From Chryseobacterium gleum (GTDB lineage Bacteria > Bacteroidota > Bacteroidia > Flavobacteriales > Flavobacteriaceae), in assembly GCA_945897915.1 (NCBI GenBank), contig CAMDGB010000013.1, forward strand, positions 1 to 52,300: a stretch of DNA of 52,300 nt, given 5' to 3'. Each line of letters begins with the position of its first letter. Within the stretch, counting starts at the first letter, position 1. Below, one piece after another: positions 33,952 through 41,952 of the stretch. Made by a program: the position numbers and the translations under genes. The notes beneath the pieces were generated by a model that made no database searches, was not told the DNA's origin, and saw nothing but the letters and a program-made list of their open reading frames with translations.

Positions 33952-34314
33952 ATGCGAATTGATAAATATTTGTGGTGCATCAGATACTTTAAAACAAGAG
34001 GTTTAGCTGCAGAAGCCATAAAAAAAGGCCATGTTTCTGTAAATAATATAAAAGCAAAAGCATCTAGAGATGTGTTTCCTTTAGACATAATTACGCTTAG
34101 AAGAGACCAAATAAACTACATTATTAAAATTTTAGACATTCCGCCCAGTAGAGTCACAGCAAAAATTGTAGATTTATATAGAAAAGATGAAACACCACCT
34201 GAAACCTTTGAACATTTAGAAATAATTAAACTTGCGAAAGAACATTACAGAGCAAAAGGAGAAGGAAGACCTACCAAAAAAGACCGAAGAGATATTGACG
34301 ATTACACAGAATAA
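33952..34314 (+). CDS. S4-domain RNA-binding protein (Hsp15-like)
   Basis: A 120-residue protein of the Hsp15/HslR type, which in E. coli binds stalled 50S subunits carrying peptidyl-tRNA. The S4 domain is the first half (MRIDKYLWCIRYFKTRGLAA, EAIKKGHVSVNNIKAKASRD), followed by a short beta part and a basic tail (KGEGRPTKKDRRDIDDYTE), as in the family. The ATG at 33952 is chosen over a TTG three codons upstream because the S4 fold starts with MRIDKYL. Confidence 0.9.
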   Translation: MRIDKYLWCIRYFKTRGLAAEAIKKGHVSVNNIKAKASRDVFPLDIITLRRDQINYIIKILDIPPSRVTAKIVDLYRKDETPPETFEHLEIIKLAKEHYRAKGEGRPTKKDRRDIDDYTE

Positions 34315-34365
34315 AAAATGGAAACAAATAAAGAATATTAGGACATAGGTTAAGTTTAGTTATCC

Positions 34366-34515
34366 TTGAAAGAATATTTTGATCAATTGACGGATAAAAA
34401 TTGTCGTATTTTGATTCCGGTTACATATAATTCGATAAAACCACGTGCAAATAAAGAATTGTTTTTTACATTTGAAAAAAAAATAAACCATGCAACACAT
34501 AATTTTAAATCATAA
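34366..34515 (+). CDS. possible small ORF / leader peptide (49 codons)
   Basis: A TTG-initiated frame in the 175-base gap before the phosphoribosyltransferase reads LKEYFDQLTDKNCRILIPVT and continues to a stop at 34515, which overlaps the next gene by 26 bases in another frame. Composition and codon choice look like real coding sequence. There is no recognised family and no ATG. It could be a leader peptide, a gene remnant or chance. A -7-like TATCCTTG (34361-34368) covers its first codon, which weakens the case that it is translated from that promoter. Confidence 0.25.
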   Translation: MKEYFDQLTDKNCRILIPVTYNSIKPRANKELFFTFEKKINHATHNFKS

Positions 34516-34984
34516 AGAAATAGAACACAAAACAAAACGTATTGCTTACCAAGTATACGAAACATTTGCTAATGATTCTGAATTGGTTATAGCAGGAATT
34601 TCAAATAGTGGGTTTGTTTTTGCACAAAAAATTGCCAAACAATTAGAAATTATTAGTGATATAAAAATTACGCTTTGCGAAGTACAAATCAACAAACAAA
34701 ATCCTACGGATAGCATAACTACTTCTTTACCTGAAGCAGCTTATGCAAATAAAAATTTAGTTTTAGTTGATGATGTATTAAATTCAGGTGCGACGTTAAT
34801 TTATGCCATTAAACATTTCCTAAACGTGCCCCTAAATAAATTTAAAACAGCCGTTTTGATTGATAGAAATCATAAAAAATATCCGGTAAAAGCTGATTTT
34901 AAAGGGTTGTCATTATCTACTTCATTACAAGAACATGTACAAGTAGTTTTTGAAGAACAAAATTCTTATGTTTATTTAAGCTAA
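34490..34984 (+). CDS. phosphoribosyltransferase-domain protein (PyrR-like)
   Basis: A 164-residue type I phosphoribosyltransferase. The PRPP loop is LVLVDDVLNSGATLIYAIKH and the pyrophosphate loop AGISNSGFVFAQKIA; the tail TAVLIDRNHKKYPVKADFKG resembles PyrR/uracil phosphoribosyltransferase-like proteins. It could be a purine/pyrimidine salvage enzyme or a PyrR-type regulator; there is no pyr operon beside it, so the role is open. The last nine bases overlap the convergent aroK gene. Confidence 0.82.
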   Translation: MQHIILNHKEIEHKTKRIAYQVYETFANDSELVIAGISNSGFVFAQKIAKQLEIISDIKITLCEVQINKQNPTDSITTSLPEAAYANKNLVLVDDVLNSGATLIYAIKHFLNVPLNKFKTAVLIDRNHKKYPVKADFKGLSLSTSLQEHVQVVFEEQNSYVYLS

Positions 34985-35491
34985 TTTAGAAAGAATTTCT
35001 GAAACAATTTCCTGCTCATTTTTATTATCTACAGAAATAACTGTTTGCACTTGATTGTAAAAATAATTGCGTTCAAATAAATGTTTTGCAACAAATTCAT
35101 TTAGCTCTTCATCATTTAAATTAACTAAAATTGGTCGTGTATTTTTTTGAAATTTCAAACGTTCAGATAAAGTAGAAACAGACCCTTTCAAATAAAAACT
35201 TTTTATATCCTCTTTCTGATACTGGGAAAAATTATCATAATAACAAGGTGTACCACCACCTAAAGCCAAAACATAATTATCTGTTTTTTTTATAAATGAT
35301 TCCAAAACTTCTCTTTCTTTTTTTCTAAAGAAAAGTTCGCCTTTTTGTTCAAAAATTTCATTTATTGTTCCCTTTAATTCTTGTTCAATAATAGTATCTA
35401 AATCATAAAAAGGCAATTCCAAAGACTCTGAAATTAATCTCCCTATAGTTGTTTTTCCAGAAGCCATATAGCCTATAAGAATTATTTTCAT
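34976..35491 (-). CDS. aroK: shikimate kinase
   Basis: Phosphorylates shikimate at the 3-OH with ATP, two steps after AroE in the pathway to chorismate. The 171 residues carry the Walker A loop LIGYMASGKTTIGRLI, the FYDLDTIIEQ aspartate that binds shikimate with the following FRKKEREVLES arginine, the ALGGGTPCYYDN glycine loop, and the lid region FQKNTRPIL. Length is normal. It is divergent from the tRNA genes and convergent with the phosphoribosyltransferase gene (9-base overlap). Confidence 0.94.
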   Translation of the reverse strand: MKIILIGYMASGKTTIGRLISESLELPFYDLDTIIEQELKGTINEIFEQKGELFFRKKEREVLESFIKKTDNYVLALGGGTPCYYDNFSQYQKEDIKSFYLKGSVSTLSERLKFQKNTRPILVNLNDEELNEFVAKHLFERNYFYNQVQTVISVDNKNEQEIVSEILSKLA

Positions 35492-35623
35492 ATTTATGTT
35501 GGAATTTTACGGTATAAAAGTATAAAAAATAATGAAATTTTAACCAAAAATGAATCAAACACTTCTTAATTAAGGGGTTATATTTAAATATTAAAAAAAT
35601 ATTAAATTATTACAAAAAAGCTA

Positions 35624-35653
35624 TTGCTAAATAAATAAATCATCATATATTTG
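35624..35653 (+). promoter_or_regulatory. promoter of the tRNA-Lys pair
   Basis: TTG (35624-35626), 19 bases, then TATATTTG (35646-35653), a perfect -7 box. The first tRNA begins at 35680, about 20 bases after the expected start point. Confidence 0.65.
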
Positions 35654-35679
35654 CACCCGCAATGAGGAAATAGTTTTTA

Positions 35680-35752
35680 GACTCTGTAGCTCAGCTGGTA
35701 GAGCATTACACTTTTAATGTAGGGGTCCTGGGTTCGAATCCCAGCGGGGTCA
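35680..35752 (+). tRNA. tRNA-Lys (TTT), copy 1
   Basis: A 73-base cloverleaf with acceptor GACTCTG paired to CGGGGTC, a D arm with GCTC/GAGC, an anticodon loop CTTTTAA (anticodon TTT) and a T arm CTGGG-TTCGAAT-CCCAG. The discriminator is A and the next bases are CAA, so CCA is not encoded. Confidence 0.96.
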
Positions 35753-35796
35753 CAAAAATATTTTCAAAATTTAAAAAATTACAACTTCATTGCTAC

Positions 35797-35869
35797 GACT
35801 CTGTAGCTCAGCTGGTAGAGCATTACACTTTTAATGTAGGGGTCCTGGGTTCGAATCCCAGCGGGGTCA
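35797..35869 (+). tRNA. tRNA-Lys (TTT), copy 2
   Basis: Identical in all 73 bases to the copy 44 bases upstream, and no separate promoter is visible between them. It reads as a tandem duplication transcribed together. CCA is not encoded. Confidence 0.96.
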
Positions 35870-35874
35870 CAAAA

Positions 35875-35908
35875 AGAAGTTAAGCGCCAGCTTAGCTTCT
35901 TTTTTTTT
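35875..35908 (+). terminator. terminator after the tRNA-Lys pair
   Basis: An 11-bp stem with one G-U pair (AGAAGTTAAGC at 35875-35885 with GCTTAGCTTCT at 35890-35900), a GCCA loop and eight T residues. It sits only 5 bases after copy 2 and 7 bases before the tRNA-Leu. Confidence 0.85.
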
Positions 35909-35915
35909 AATTTTT

Positions 35916-35997
35916 GGCCATGTGGAGAAATTGGTAGACTCGCCATCTTGAGGGGGTGGTGCTGCAAGGCGTATGGGTTCGAATCCCATTGTGGTCA
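35916..35997 (+). tRNA. tRNA-Leu (GAG)
   Basis: An 82-base class II tRNA. Acceptor GGCCATG pairs with TGTGGTC using three G-U pairs; D stem GAG/CTC; anticodon stem CCATC/GGTGG around loop TTGAGGG (anticodon GAG); a long variable arm (GCT-GCAA-GGC); and T arm ATGGG-TTCGAAT-CCCAT. The discriminator is A and CCA is not encoded. No promoter of its own is evident. Confidence 0.9.
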
Positions 35998-36035
35998 CTT
36001 TTAAATCTTTGGTTTTCAGGATTTTTTTATATTTA

Positions 36036-36067
36036 TTGGTGTTTTTGCTAATTTTTATGTATTTTTG
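36036..36067 (+). promoter_or_regulatory. promoter of the MerR/carotenoid operon
   Basis: TTG (36036-36038), 21 bases, then TATTTTTG (36060-36067), a perfect -7 box, 21 bases before the ATG at 36089. The box overlaps a TTG that could otherwise have been taken as the start. Confidence 0.55.
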
Positions 36068-36088
36068 TTTAAACTTTTCAAACAAAAA

Positions 36089-36988
36089 ATGAACAATATA
36101 AAATCTACATTCAGTATTAAAGACCTTGAAAATCTCTCGGGTATTAAAGCTCATACAATTCGTATTTGGGAAAAAAGGTACAATTTACTTGAGCCAATGC
36201 GAACTGATACTAATATTAGATTGTATGATTTAAAAAACCTTCAAAAACTTTTAAATGTTGTTTTGCTAACTAATTTTGGTTACAAAATTTCTAAAATTTC
36301 AAAACTTAATCAAACTGAAATTGAAAAATTTGTAATTAAAATTCAAACCGAAAAAACTGTTAATAATCACGTGATAAGCAGTTTTAAAATGGCGATGTTA
36401 AATTTTGATCAGCCGCTTTTTGTAAAAACTTACAATGAATTACTTAGTCAGAAAAGTTTTAGTGCCGTGTTTTTCGAAACATTTATTCCTCTTTTAGAAG
36501 AAATTGGTATTTTATGGACTACCAACACTATAACTCCTGCTCACGAGCATTTTATTTCTCACCTTATCAAACAAAAAATATTAATTGAAATTGAGAAATT
36601 TCAAATTAAACAAAACAGCATTTCAGATCAAACTTATATTTTATACTTACCTTTTAATGAAATTCATGAATTAGGGCTTTTATTTTTACATCATGAAATA
36701 GTAATAAAAGGCCATCATTCGATATATTTAGGGAGAAGTTTACCTGTTGAAAATTTATTGGACTTAAATAATCATTTCAAGAAAATAACATATATCACCT
36801 ATTTAACTGTAGAGCCAAATGAAAATGATATTGAAAATTACATTCAAGTTTTTAAAAACACTATATTAAAAGACAATTCAAACGAACTTATAATTTTTGG
36901 CAGAAAAGCACAAACATTAGACAAAACAACACTTCCTAATAATATAAAATCTATCGAAAATATGAAAGATTTTTTATTTACATTGTAA
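36089..36988 (+). CDS. MerR-family regulator with cobalamin-binding domain (CarH-like)
   Basis: A 299-residue regulator. The N-terminal MerR helix-turn-helix is FSIKDLENLSGIKAHTIRIW with EKRYNLLEPMRT (residues 8-39). The C-terminal half has the helical-bundle and Rossmann parts of B12-binding regulators, and the residues that distinguish cobalamin-using CarH are kept: W143-x9-E153-H154 and the E-x-H-x-x-G motif E191-I-H-E-L-G196, whose H193 would be the lower cobalt ligand. CarH represses carotenoid genes in the dark and is released by light. The gene sits 25 bases before crtI. The ATG at 36089 starts at the conserved HTH. Confidence 0.85.
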   Translation: MNNIKSTFSIKDLENLSGIKAHTIRIWEKRYNLLEPMRTDTNIRLYDLKNLQKLLNVVLLTNFGYKISKISKLNQTEIEKFVIKIQTEKTVNNHVISSFKMAMLNFDQPLFVKTYNELLSQKSFSAVFFETFIPLLEEIGILWTTNTITPAHEHFISHLIKQKILIEIEKFQIKQNSISDQTYILYLPFNEIHELGLLFLHHEIVIKGHHSIYLGRSLPVENLLDLNNHFKKITYITYLTVEPNENDIENYIQVFKNTILKDNSNELIIFGRKAQTLDKTTLPNNIKSIENMKDFLFTL

Positions 36989-37013
36989 GTTTAAAAAATT
37001 TAATTACATATAC

Positions 37014-38474
37014 ATGCCAAAAACAATACATATTTTAGGATCTGGATTTTCATCTTTAGCAGCGGCTTGTTACTTGGCTAAAGAAGGTAATAATGTAACT
37101 GTATTCGAAAAAAACTCAAGTTTAGGTGGGCGTGCACAACAATTTTTTGCAAACGGATTCACCTTTGACATGGGCCCATCATGGTACTGGATGCCAGATG
37201 TTTTTGAGAGTTTTTTTGCTGATTTTAATAAAAAACCTTCTGATTATTATAGCTTAGAAAAATTATCGCCAGGTTATAGAGTATTTTTTGAAAACGATAC
37301 TCATTTTGATGTTTCTGATGATTTAAATACTATTATTTCCGATTTCGAAAAAATAGAAAAAGGAAGTGGTAAAAAATTAAAAGAATTTATTGACAACGCA
37401 AAAAACAATTACAATATAGCAATCAAAGATTTAGTGTACCGTCCAGGTGAAAGTATTTTAGAATTAATTACACCACAAACAGCATTAAAAATAGACCAAT
37501 TTTTTTCAAATATCAAAAGAGATGTTCGTAAAAAAATAAAAAACAAAAACTTACAACAAATTTTAGAATTTCCGGTATTATTTTTAGGAGCAAAACCTTC
37601 AGATACACCCTCTTTTTATAGCTTTATGAATTATGCCGATTTTGGTTTAGGGACATGGCAACCAAAAAATGGTTTTTATGATGTTGTACAGGCCATGGTG
37701 AAAATGGGCACTGAATTAGGTGTTACATATCATACAAATAGTTCTATTTCGAAAATCATTGTTGAAAATAATATTGCAACTGGTATTGAAATAAATAATG
37801 AAATATTTAAAGCTGATGTATTACTATCTGGAGCTGACTACCATCATACCGAAAAACTATTACCTGCTAAAAACAGACAATATTCTGAAGCGTATTGGAA
37901 CAAAAAAACTTTTGCTCCTTCTTCCCTATTATTTTATGTTGGTTTTGATAAAAAATTAGAAAATGTTTGTCATCACAATTTATTTTTTGATTCTGATTTT
38001 GAAAAACATGCTGTAGAAATTTACGATAATCCTGAATGGCCATCAGATCCATTATTTTATGCAAATTTTACGTCTATAACAAATAAAGAAACCGCTCCAG
38101 AGGGTTGTGAAAATGGCTTTTTTTTAATCCCAATTGCACCTAATTTAGAAGATACTGAAGAATTAAGAGAACTATATTTTGAAAAAATAATGAGTCGTTT
38201 TGAACACATTACAAAACAAAGTATTAGAAAAAATATTATCTTTAAAAAATCTTTTTGTGTAAAAGATTTTAAGTCAGAATACAATTCCTATAAAGGAAAT
38301 GCATACGGAATGGCAAATACGCTTTTGCAAACTGCCGTTTTACGACCAAAATTAAAAAGTAAAAAAGTTAAAAATTTATATTTTACGGGGCAATTAACCG
38401 TACCTGGACCTGGTGTTCCACCAGCGTTAATATCAGGTAAGTTAGTTTCTCAATTAATAAAAAAATACCAATAA
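37014..38474 (+). CDS. crtI: phytoene desaturase
   Basis: A 486-residue FAD enzyme that introduces the double bonds converting phytoene to lycopene. The dinucleotide fold opens with IHILGSGFSSLAAACYLAKE and VFEKNSSLGGRAQQF, followed by the substrate-site GFTFDMGPSWYWMPDVFESF. The C-terminal FAD motif is KNLYFTGQLTVPGPGVPPAL, then ISGKLVSQLI. Length is normal for bacterial CrtI. The crtB ATG begins one base after its stop, so the two are coupled, and the CarH-like regulator precedes it. Confidence 0.95.
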   Translation: MPKTIHILGSGFSSLAAACYLAKEGNNVTVFEKNSSLGGRAQQFFANGFTFDMGPSWYWMPDVFESFFADFNKKPSDYYSLEKLSPGYRVFFENDTHFDVSDDLNTIISDFEKIEKGSGKKLKEFIDNAKNNYNIAIKDLVYRPGESILELITPQTALKIDQFFSNIKRDVRKKIKNKNLQQILEFPVLFLGAKPSDTPSFYSFMNYADFGLGTWQPKNGFYDVVQAMVKMGTELGVTYHTNSSISKIIVENNIATGIEINNEIFKADVLLSGADYHHTEKLLPAKNRQYSEAYWNKKTFAPSSLLFYVGFDKKLENVCHHNLFFDSDFEKHAVEIYDNPEWPSDPLFYANFTSITNKETAPEGCENGFFLIPIAPNLEDTEELRELYFEKIMSRFEHITKQSIRKNIIFKKSFCVKDFKSEYNSYKGNAYGMANTLLQTAVLRPKLKSKKVKNLYFTGQLTVPGPGVPPALISGKLVSQLIKKYQ

Positions 38475-38475
38475 T

Positions 38476-39315
38476 ATGAAGGCATTATTTGATACAGTTT
38501 CATTTGCTTGTAGTGTTAAAGTTACTAAAGCATATAGCACCTCTTTTTCTTCTGCTGTAAAGATGTTATCACCATCAATTAGACAAGATATTTATAACAT
38601 TTATGGTTTTGTTAGATTTGCAGATGAAATAGTGGATAGTTTCCATGACTATAATAAAGAACTTTTGTTTGAAAAATTTGAAAAAGAATTAGAAGATGCT
38701 ATTCATAATAAAATTAGTTTAAATCCTATTTTAAACTCGTTCCAACATACTGTAAACAATTACAATATTAGTCAAGATTTAATTGGTGCTTTCATGAAAA
38801 GTATGAAACTTGATTTAGTAAAACAAGAATACAAAACTACGGAAGAATACCACGATTATATATACGGAAGCGCTGATGTAGTTGGATTAATGTGTTTGAT
38901 GGTTTTTGTAAATGGTGAAGAAAAAAAATATGATGAGCTAAAAGAATCTGCCATGAAATTAGGTTCTGCTTTTCAGAAAGTAAATTTCTTGAGAGATTTA
39001 AAAGCTGATTTTGAAGGATTAAATCGTACTTATTTTCCAAATACCGATTTGAATAAGCTGACAGAAACTTCGAAAAAAGAAATTATTGATGATATAGAAG
39101 CTGATTTTAAAATGGCTTACGAAGGCATTTTACGATTACCTATTGAGGCTAAGTTTGGGGTTTATACGGCCTACAGATACTACAAACGCTTATTGAAAAG
39201 ATTAAAAACAACACCTTCAACAGAAATAAAAAATACACGAATTAGAGTTCCAGATTACGAAAAAGCCGAGCTTTTAGCACGTTGTTATGTAAAATACAGA
39301 TTAAAATTACTCTAA
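38476..39315 (+). CDS. crtB: phytoene synthase
   Basis: Condenses two geranylgeranyl diphosphates to phytoene. The 279 residues contain the first aspartate-rich motif in FVRFADEIVDSF, the YSTSFSSAVKMLSPSIRQDI substrate region, YIYGSADVVGLMCL and the second motif KVNFLRDLKADFEGLNRTYF. The C-terminus (RIRVPDYEKAELLARCY) is as in the family. It is 1 base after crtI and 52 bases before crtZ. Confidence 0.95.
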   Translation: MKALFDTVSFACSVKVTKAYSTSFSSAVKMLSPSIRQDIYNIYGFVRFADEIVDSFHDYNKELLFEKFEKELEDAIHNKISLNPILNSFQHTVNNYNISQDLIGAFMKSMKLDLVKQEYKTTEEYHDYIYGSADVVGLMCLMVFVNGEEKKYDELKESAMKLGSAFQKVNFLRDLKADFEGLNRTYFPNTDLNKLTETSKKEIIDDIEADFKMAYEGILRLPIEAKFGVYTAYRYYKRLLKRLKTTPSTEIKNTRIRVPDYEKAELLARCYVKYRLKLL

Positions 39316-39367
39316 TCGATTAATTATAAAAATTGTTAGTTAACAGTAAAAATTTTAAACAAAAATT

Positions 39368-39814
39368 ATGTGGATGTATATTATTGTGTTTCTTCTAACA
39401 TTTTTTATAATGGAATTTATGGCGTGGTTTACGCATAAATTTATAATGCATGGATTCCTTTGGAGTTTACACGCTGACCATCATAAAAAAGATCACGATT
39501 CGTGGTTTGAAAGAAATGATGCTTTTTTTATTTTTTATGCTGTGGTAAGTATGCTATTTATCTTCTTATGGCAAAATGGAATATTAGATATCGGATTAGC
39601 AATAGGTCTCGGTATATTCACTTACGGCTTAACTTATTTTCTGGTTCATGATATATTTATTCACCAACGATTTAAACTTTTCAGAAGCGCCAACAACAAA
39701 TATGCTCGTGCCTTGAGACGCGCCCATAAAATGCACCACAAACACATTGGTAAAAACCAAGGTGAATGTTTTGGTATGTTATTTTTTCCTTTTAAACACT
39801 ACCAAAACGCATAA
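39368..39814 (+). CDS. crtZ: beta-carotene hydroxylase
   Basis: A 148-residue non-heme di-iron membrane hydroxylase that adds 3-OH groups to beta-carotene, giving zeaxanthin. All histidine boxes are present: HKFIMHG, HADHHKKDHDSW, HDIFIHQRF and RRAHKMHHKH, between about four hydrophobic segments (first at residues 2-18). It closes the operon. Lycopene cyclase (crtY) and the GGPP synthase (crtE) needed for the same pathway are not in this window. Confidence 0.95.
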   Translation: MWMYIIVFLLTFFIMEFMAWFTHKFIMHGFLWSLHADHHKKDHDSWFERNDAFFIFYAVVSMLFIFLWQNGILDIGLAIGLGIFTYGLTYFLVHDIFIHQRFKLFRSANNKYARALRRAHKMHHKHIGKNQGECFGMLFFPFKHYQNA

Positions 39815-39815
39815 A

Positions 39816-39841
39816 AAAAAGCCCCGAAAGGAGCTTTTTAT
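39816..39841 (+). terminator. terminator of the carotenoid operon (bidirectional)
   Basis: A stem of AAAAAGC and CC with GG and GCTTTTT around a GAAA loop (one C-A mismatch) runs into a T-tract. It lies between crtZ and the convergent ABC-F gene and, having A and T runs on both sides, can serve both. Confidence 0.8.
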
Positions 39842-39857
39842 TGTTTCTAATTTAGTT

Positions 39858-41489
39858 CTATTTTTCAATTTCTTTCAAACTTTCCATTTTCTTGTACGCT
39901 AAGAACCCTTTGATGTCTTCGAAATGTTCTTTAACGCGTTTGTTACCAAATTCAAAAACTTTGGTGGCTAAACCATCTAAAAAGTCACGGTCATGAGAAA
40001 CTAAAATTAAGGTGCCATCAAAATCGCGTAAAGCATCTTTAATAATGTCTTTGGTTTTCATATCTAAGTGATTCGTTGGTTCATCTAAAATCAAAACATT
40101 AACTGGCTCTAATAATAATTTAATCATTGCCAAACGTGTTTTTTCTCCTCCAGAAAGTACTTTTACTTTCTTTTGAATATCATCACCTTTGAACATAAAA
40201 GCCCCTAATAAATCTTTAATTTTCGTACGAACATCGCCTACAGCAATTTGGTCTATAGTTTCAAAAATTGTCATTTCACCATCTAATAATGACGCCTGAT
40301 TTTGAGCAAAATAACCAATCTGAGAATTATGTCCTACTTCTAATTTGCCTTCAAAATCTATTTCTTTCATTATAGCTTTAATCATGGTTGACTTTCCTTC
40401 TCCATTTTTTCCAACAAAAGCCACTTTTTGACCTCTTTCAATAACCATATTCGCATCTCTAAAAACTACATGATCGAAATATTTTTTCGACAAACCTTCT
40501 ACTACCACTGGATATTGTCCTGAACGTGGTGATGGTGGAAATTTTAATTTTAAGGCGGAGGTATCTAATTCGTCCACTTCAATTGGAACGATTTTTTCTA
40601 ACATTCTAACGCGAGATTGAACCGCATCTGTCTTAGAAAATGTGCCTCGAAAACGATCAATAAATACTTGATTATCTGCAATGAATTTTTGTTGCTCGTC
40701 AAACGCTTTTTGTTGGTGAATTCTTCTGTCTTTTCGTAATTCTAAATATTCAGAATATACGGCTTTGTAATCATATATTTTACCCATTGTCACTTCAATA
40801 GTACGATTTGTAATATTGTCTACAAATGTTTTATCATGGGAAATTACCATTACCGCTTTTGCCGAATTAATCAAAAAATCCTCTAACCACTGGATACTTT
40901 CAATATCCATGTGGTTGGTTGGTTCATCTAACAAAATTAAATCTGGTTTTTGTAATAAAATTTTAGCCAATTCAATTCGCATTCTCCAACCTCCTGAAAA
41001 TTCTTTTGTTAAGCGAGTAAAATCTTCTCTCTCAAAACCTAAACCTTTTAATACTTTCTCTACTTCAGCTTCATAATTTACTTCTTCAATGGCATAAAAT
41101 TTTTCAGAAAGTTCAGAAACGCGTTCAATTAATTTCATGTACGCATCACTTTCATAATCCGTTCTAATAGTTAATTGCTCATTTATGTCGTCAATTTCTT
41201 TCTTAAGATTTAAAACCTCAGCAAATGCTTTAGAAGCTTCTTCCATAACTGTACAATTATCCGAAGTCAACAAATGCTGTGGCAAATAAGCAATTACCGC
41301 ATCGCTTGGTGCAGAAATACTACCACGAGTGGCTTTGCTTTCTCCTGCCACAATTTTCAAAAGGGTTGATTTTCCAGCACCATTTTTACCCATAAGGGCA
41401 ATTTTATCATTTTCATTGATGGCGAAAGTAACATCGCTAAAAAGTGTGGTTCCGCCAAATTCAACGGCGATATCATTTACTGTAATCAT
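39858..41489 (-). CDS. ABC-F family ATPase
   Basis: A 543-residue soluble protein with two ATP-binding domains and no membrane segment, as in the EttA/Uup group that acts on the ribosome. The first domain has LMGKNGAGKSTLLKIVAGES, signature EFSGGWRMRIELAK and Walker B LILLDEPTNHMD; the second has FVGKNGEGKSTMIKAI, LSGGEKTRLAMIKLL and VLILDEPTNHLD. The linker between them (residues ~240-330, with DVDELDTSAL and a charged helix) is of ordinary length. Which of the ABC-F paralogs it is cannot be settled here, and antibiotic-resistance function is not indicated by context. Confidence 0.94.
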   Translation of the reverse strand: MITVNDIAVEFGGTTLFSDVTFAINENDKIALMGKNGAGKSTLLKIVAGESKATRGSISAPSDAVIAYLPQHLLTSDNCTVMEEASKAFAEVLNLKKEIDDINEQLTIRTDYESDAYMKLIERVSELSEKFYAIEEVNYEAEVEKVLKGLGFEREDFTRLTKEFSGGWRMRIELAKILLQKPDLILLDEPTNHMDIESIQWLEDFLINSAKAVMVISHDKTFVDNITNRTIEVTMGKIYDYKAVYSEYLELRKDRRIHQQKAFDEQQKFIADNQVFIDRFRGTFSKTDAVQSRVRMLEKIVPIEVDELDTSALKLKFPPSPRSGQYPVVVEGLSKKYFDHVVFRDANMVIERGQKVAFVGKNGEGKSTMIKAIMKEIDFEGKLEVGHNSQIGYFAQNQASLLDGEMTIFETIDQIAVGDVRTKIKDLLGAFMFKGDDIQKKVKVLSGGEKTRLAMIKLLLEPVNVLILDEPTNHLDMKTKDIIKDALRDFDGTLILVSHDRDFLDGLATKVFEFGNKRVKEHFEDIKGFLAYKKMESLKEIEK

Positions 41490-41521
41490 TTCTTAAGGTG
41501 TAAGGTTTTGGGTAAGGGTAA
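41490..41521 (-). repeat. degenerate 7-nt periodic leader of the ABC-F gene
   Basis: On the plus strand 7-base units TAAGGTG and TAAGGTT, then TTGGGTA and AGGGTAA, lie directly upstream (minus strand) of the ABC-F ATG. Read with the gene this gives units like CACCTTA and AACCTTA, as in the leader at 46716-46769. Confidence 0.45.
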
Positions 41522-41556
41522 AGATATTTATTTTAATATTTAGCCTTAATTCCTAT

Positions 41557-41757
41557 TTACATATTCATTTTAAAATCTTCTATCGCGTCTCTCACTTTCA
41601 TAAAATCATCTTCTTCAATAAACAATTCAATTATGGCTGTATTTCCTGAATTTTGTTTGTTTTCTCGTTGTATGACAATTACATTTTCAGCTTCAACAGT
41701 AGCTTGTAATTTTGTAGCAATTGTTGCTTTTCCAGAAAATATCTTAATTAGTCCCAT
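41557..41757 (-). CDS. DUF2007-like small protein
   Basis: A 66-residue protein, MGLIKIFSGKATIATKLQAT and a C-terminal half ELFIEEDDFMKVRDAIEDFK. The alpha/beta pattern, with a ligand-binding-like start and a D/E-rich helix, resembles DUF2007 'putative signal transducing' proteins, which are of this length. That assignment is from memory and moderate. It has a good minus-strand promoter of its own (TTG at 41815-41813, 21 bases, TATATTTG at 41791-41784). Confidence 0.7.
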   Translation of the reverse strand: MGLIKIFSGKATIATKLQATVEAENVIVIQRENKQNSGNTAIIELFIEEDDFMKVRDAIEDFKMNM

Positions 41758-41783
41758 GTATTTATGTTTGAATTTTTGAGGTG

Positions 41784-41815
41784 CAAATATAGTCTATTTC
41801 AATAATTTTAAACAA
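41784..41815 (-). promoter_or_regulatory. promoter of the DUF2007-like gene
   Basis: Minus strand: TTG (41815-41813), 21 bases, then TATATTTG (41791-41784), a perfect TAnnTTTG box, 27 bases before the ATG. Confidence 0.6.
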
Positions 41816-41881
41816 GATTGAAAGATTAATAAATTATTGCTTTATTTTTTTTCAACAAAACAAGTAAAACCTAATTTAAAC

Positions 41882-41912
41882 TTGATGCATTTCAGAAAAA
41901 AAGTTATATTTA
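41882..41912 (+). promoter_or_regulatory. possible promoter of the lysine-rich small protein
   Basis: TTG (41882-41884), 20 bases, then TATATTTA (41905-41912), one mismatch from TAnnTTTG. The start codon at 41953 lies 40 bases on. Confidence 0.4.
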
Positions 41913-41952
41913 CAAAACAAATAATGTGAAGTAATTCTTAAATTAAATACTT

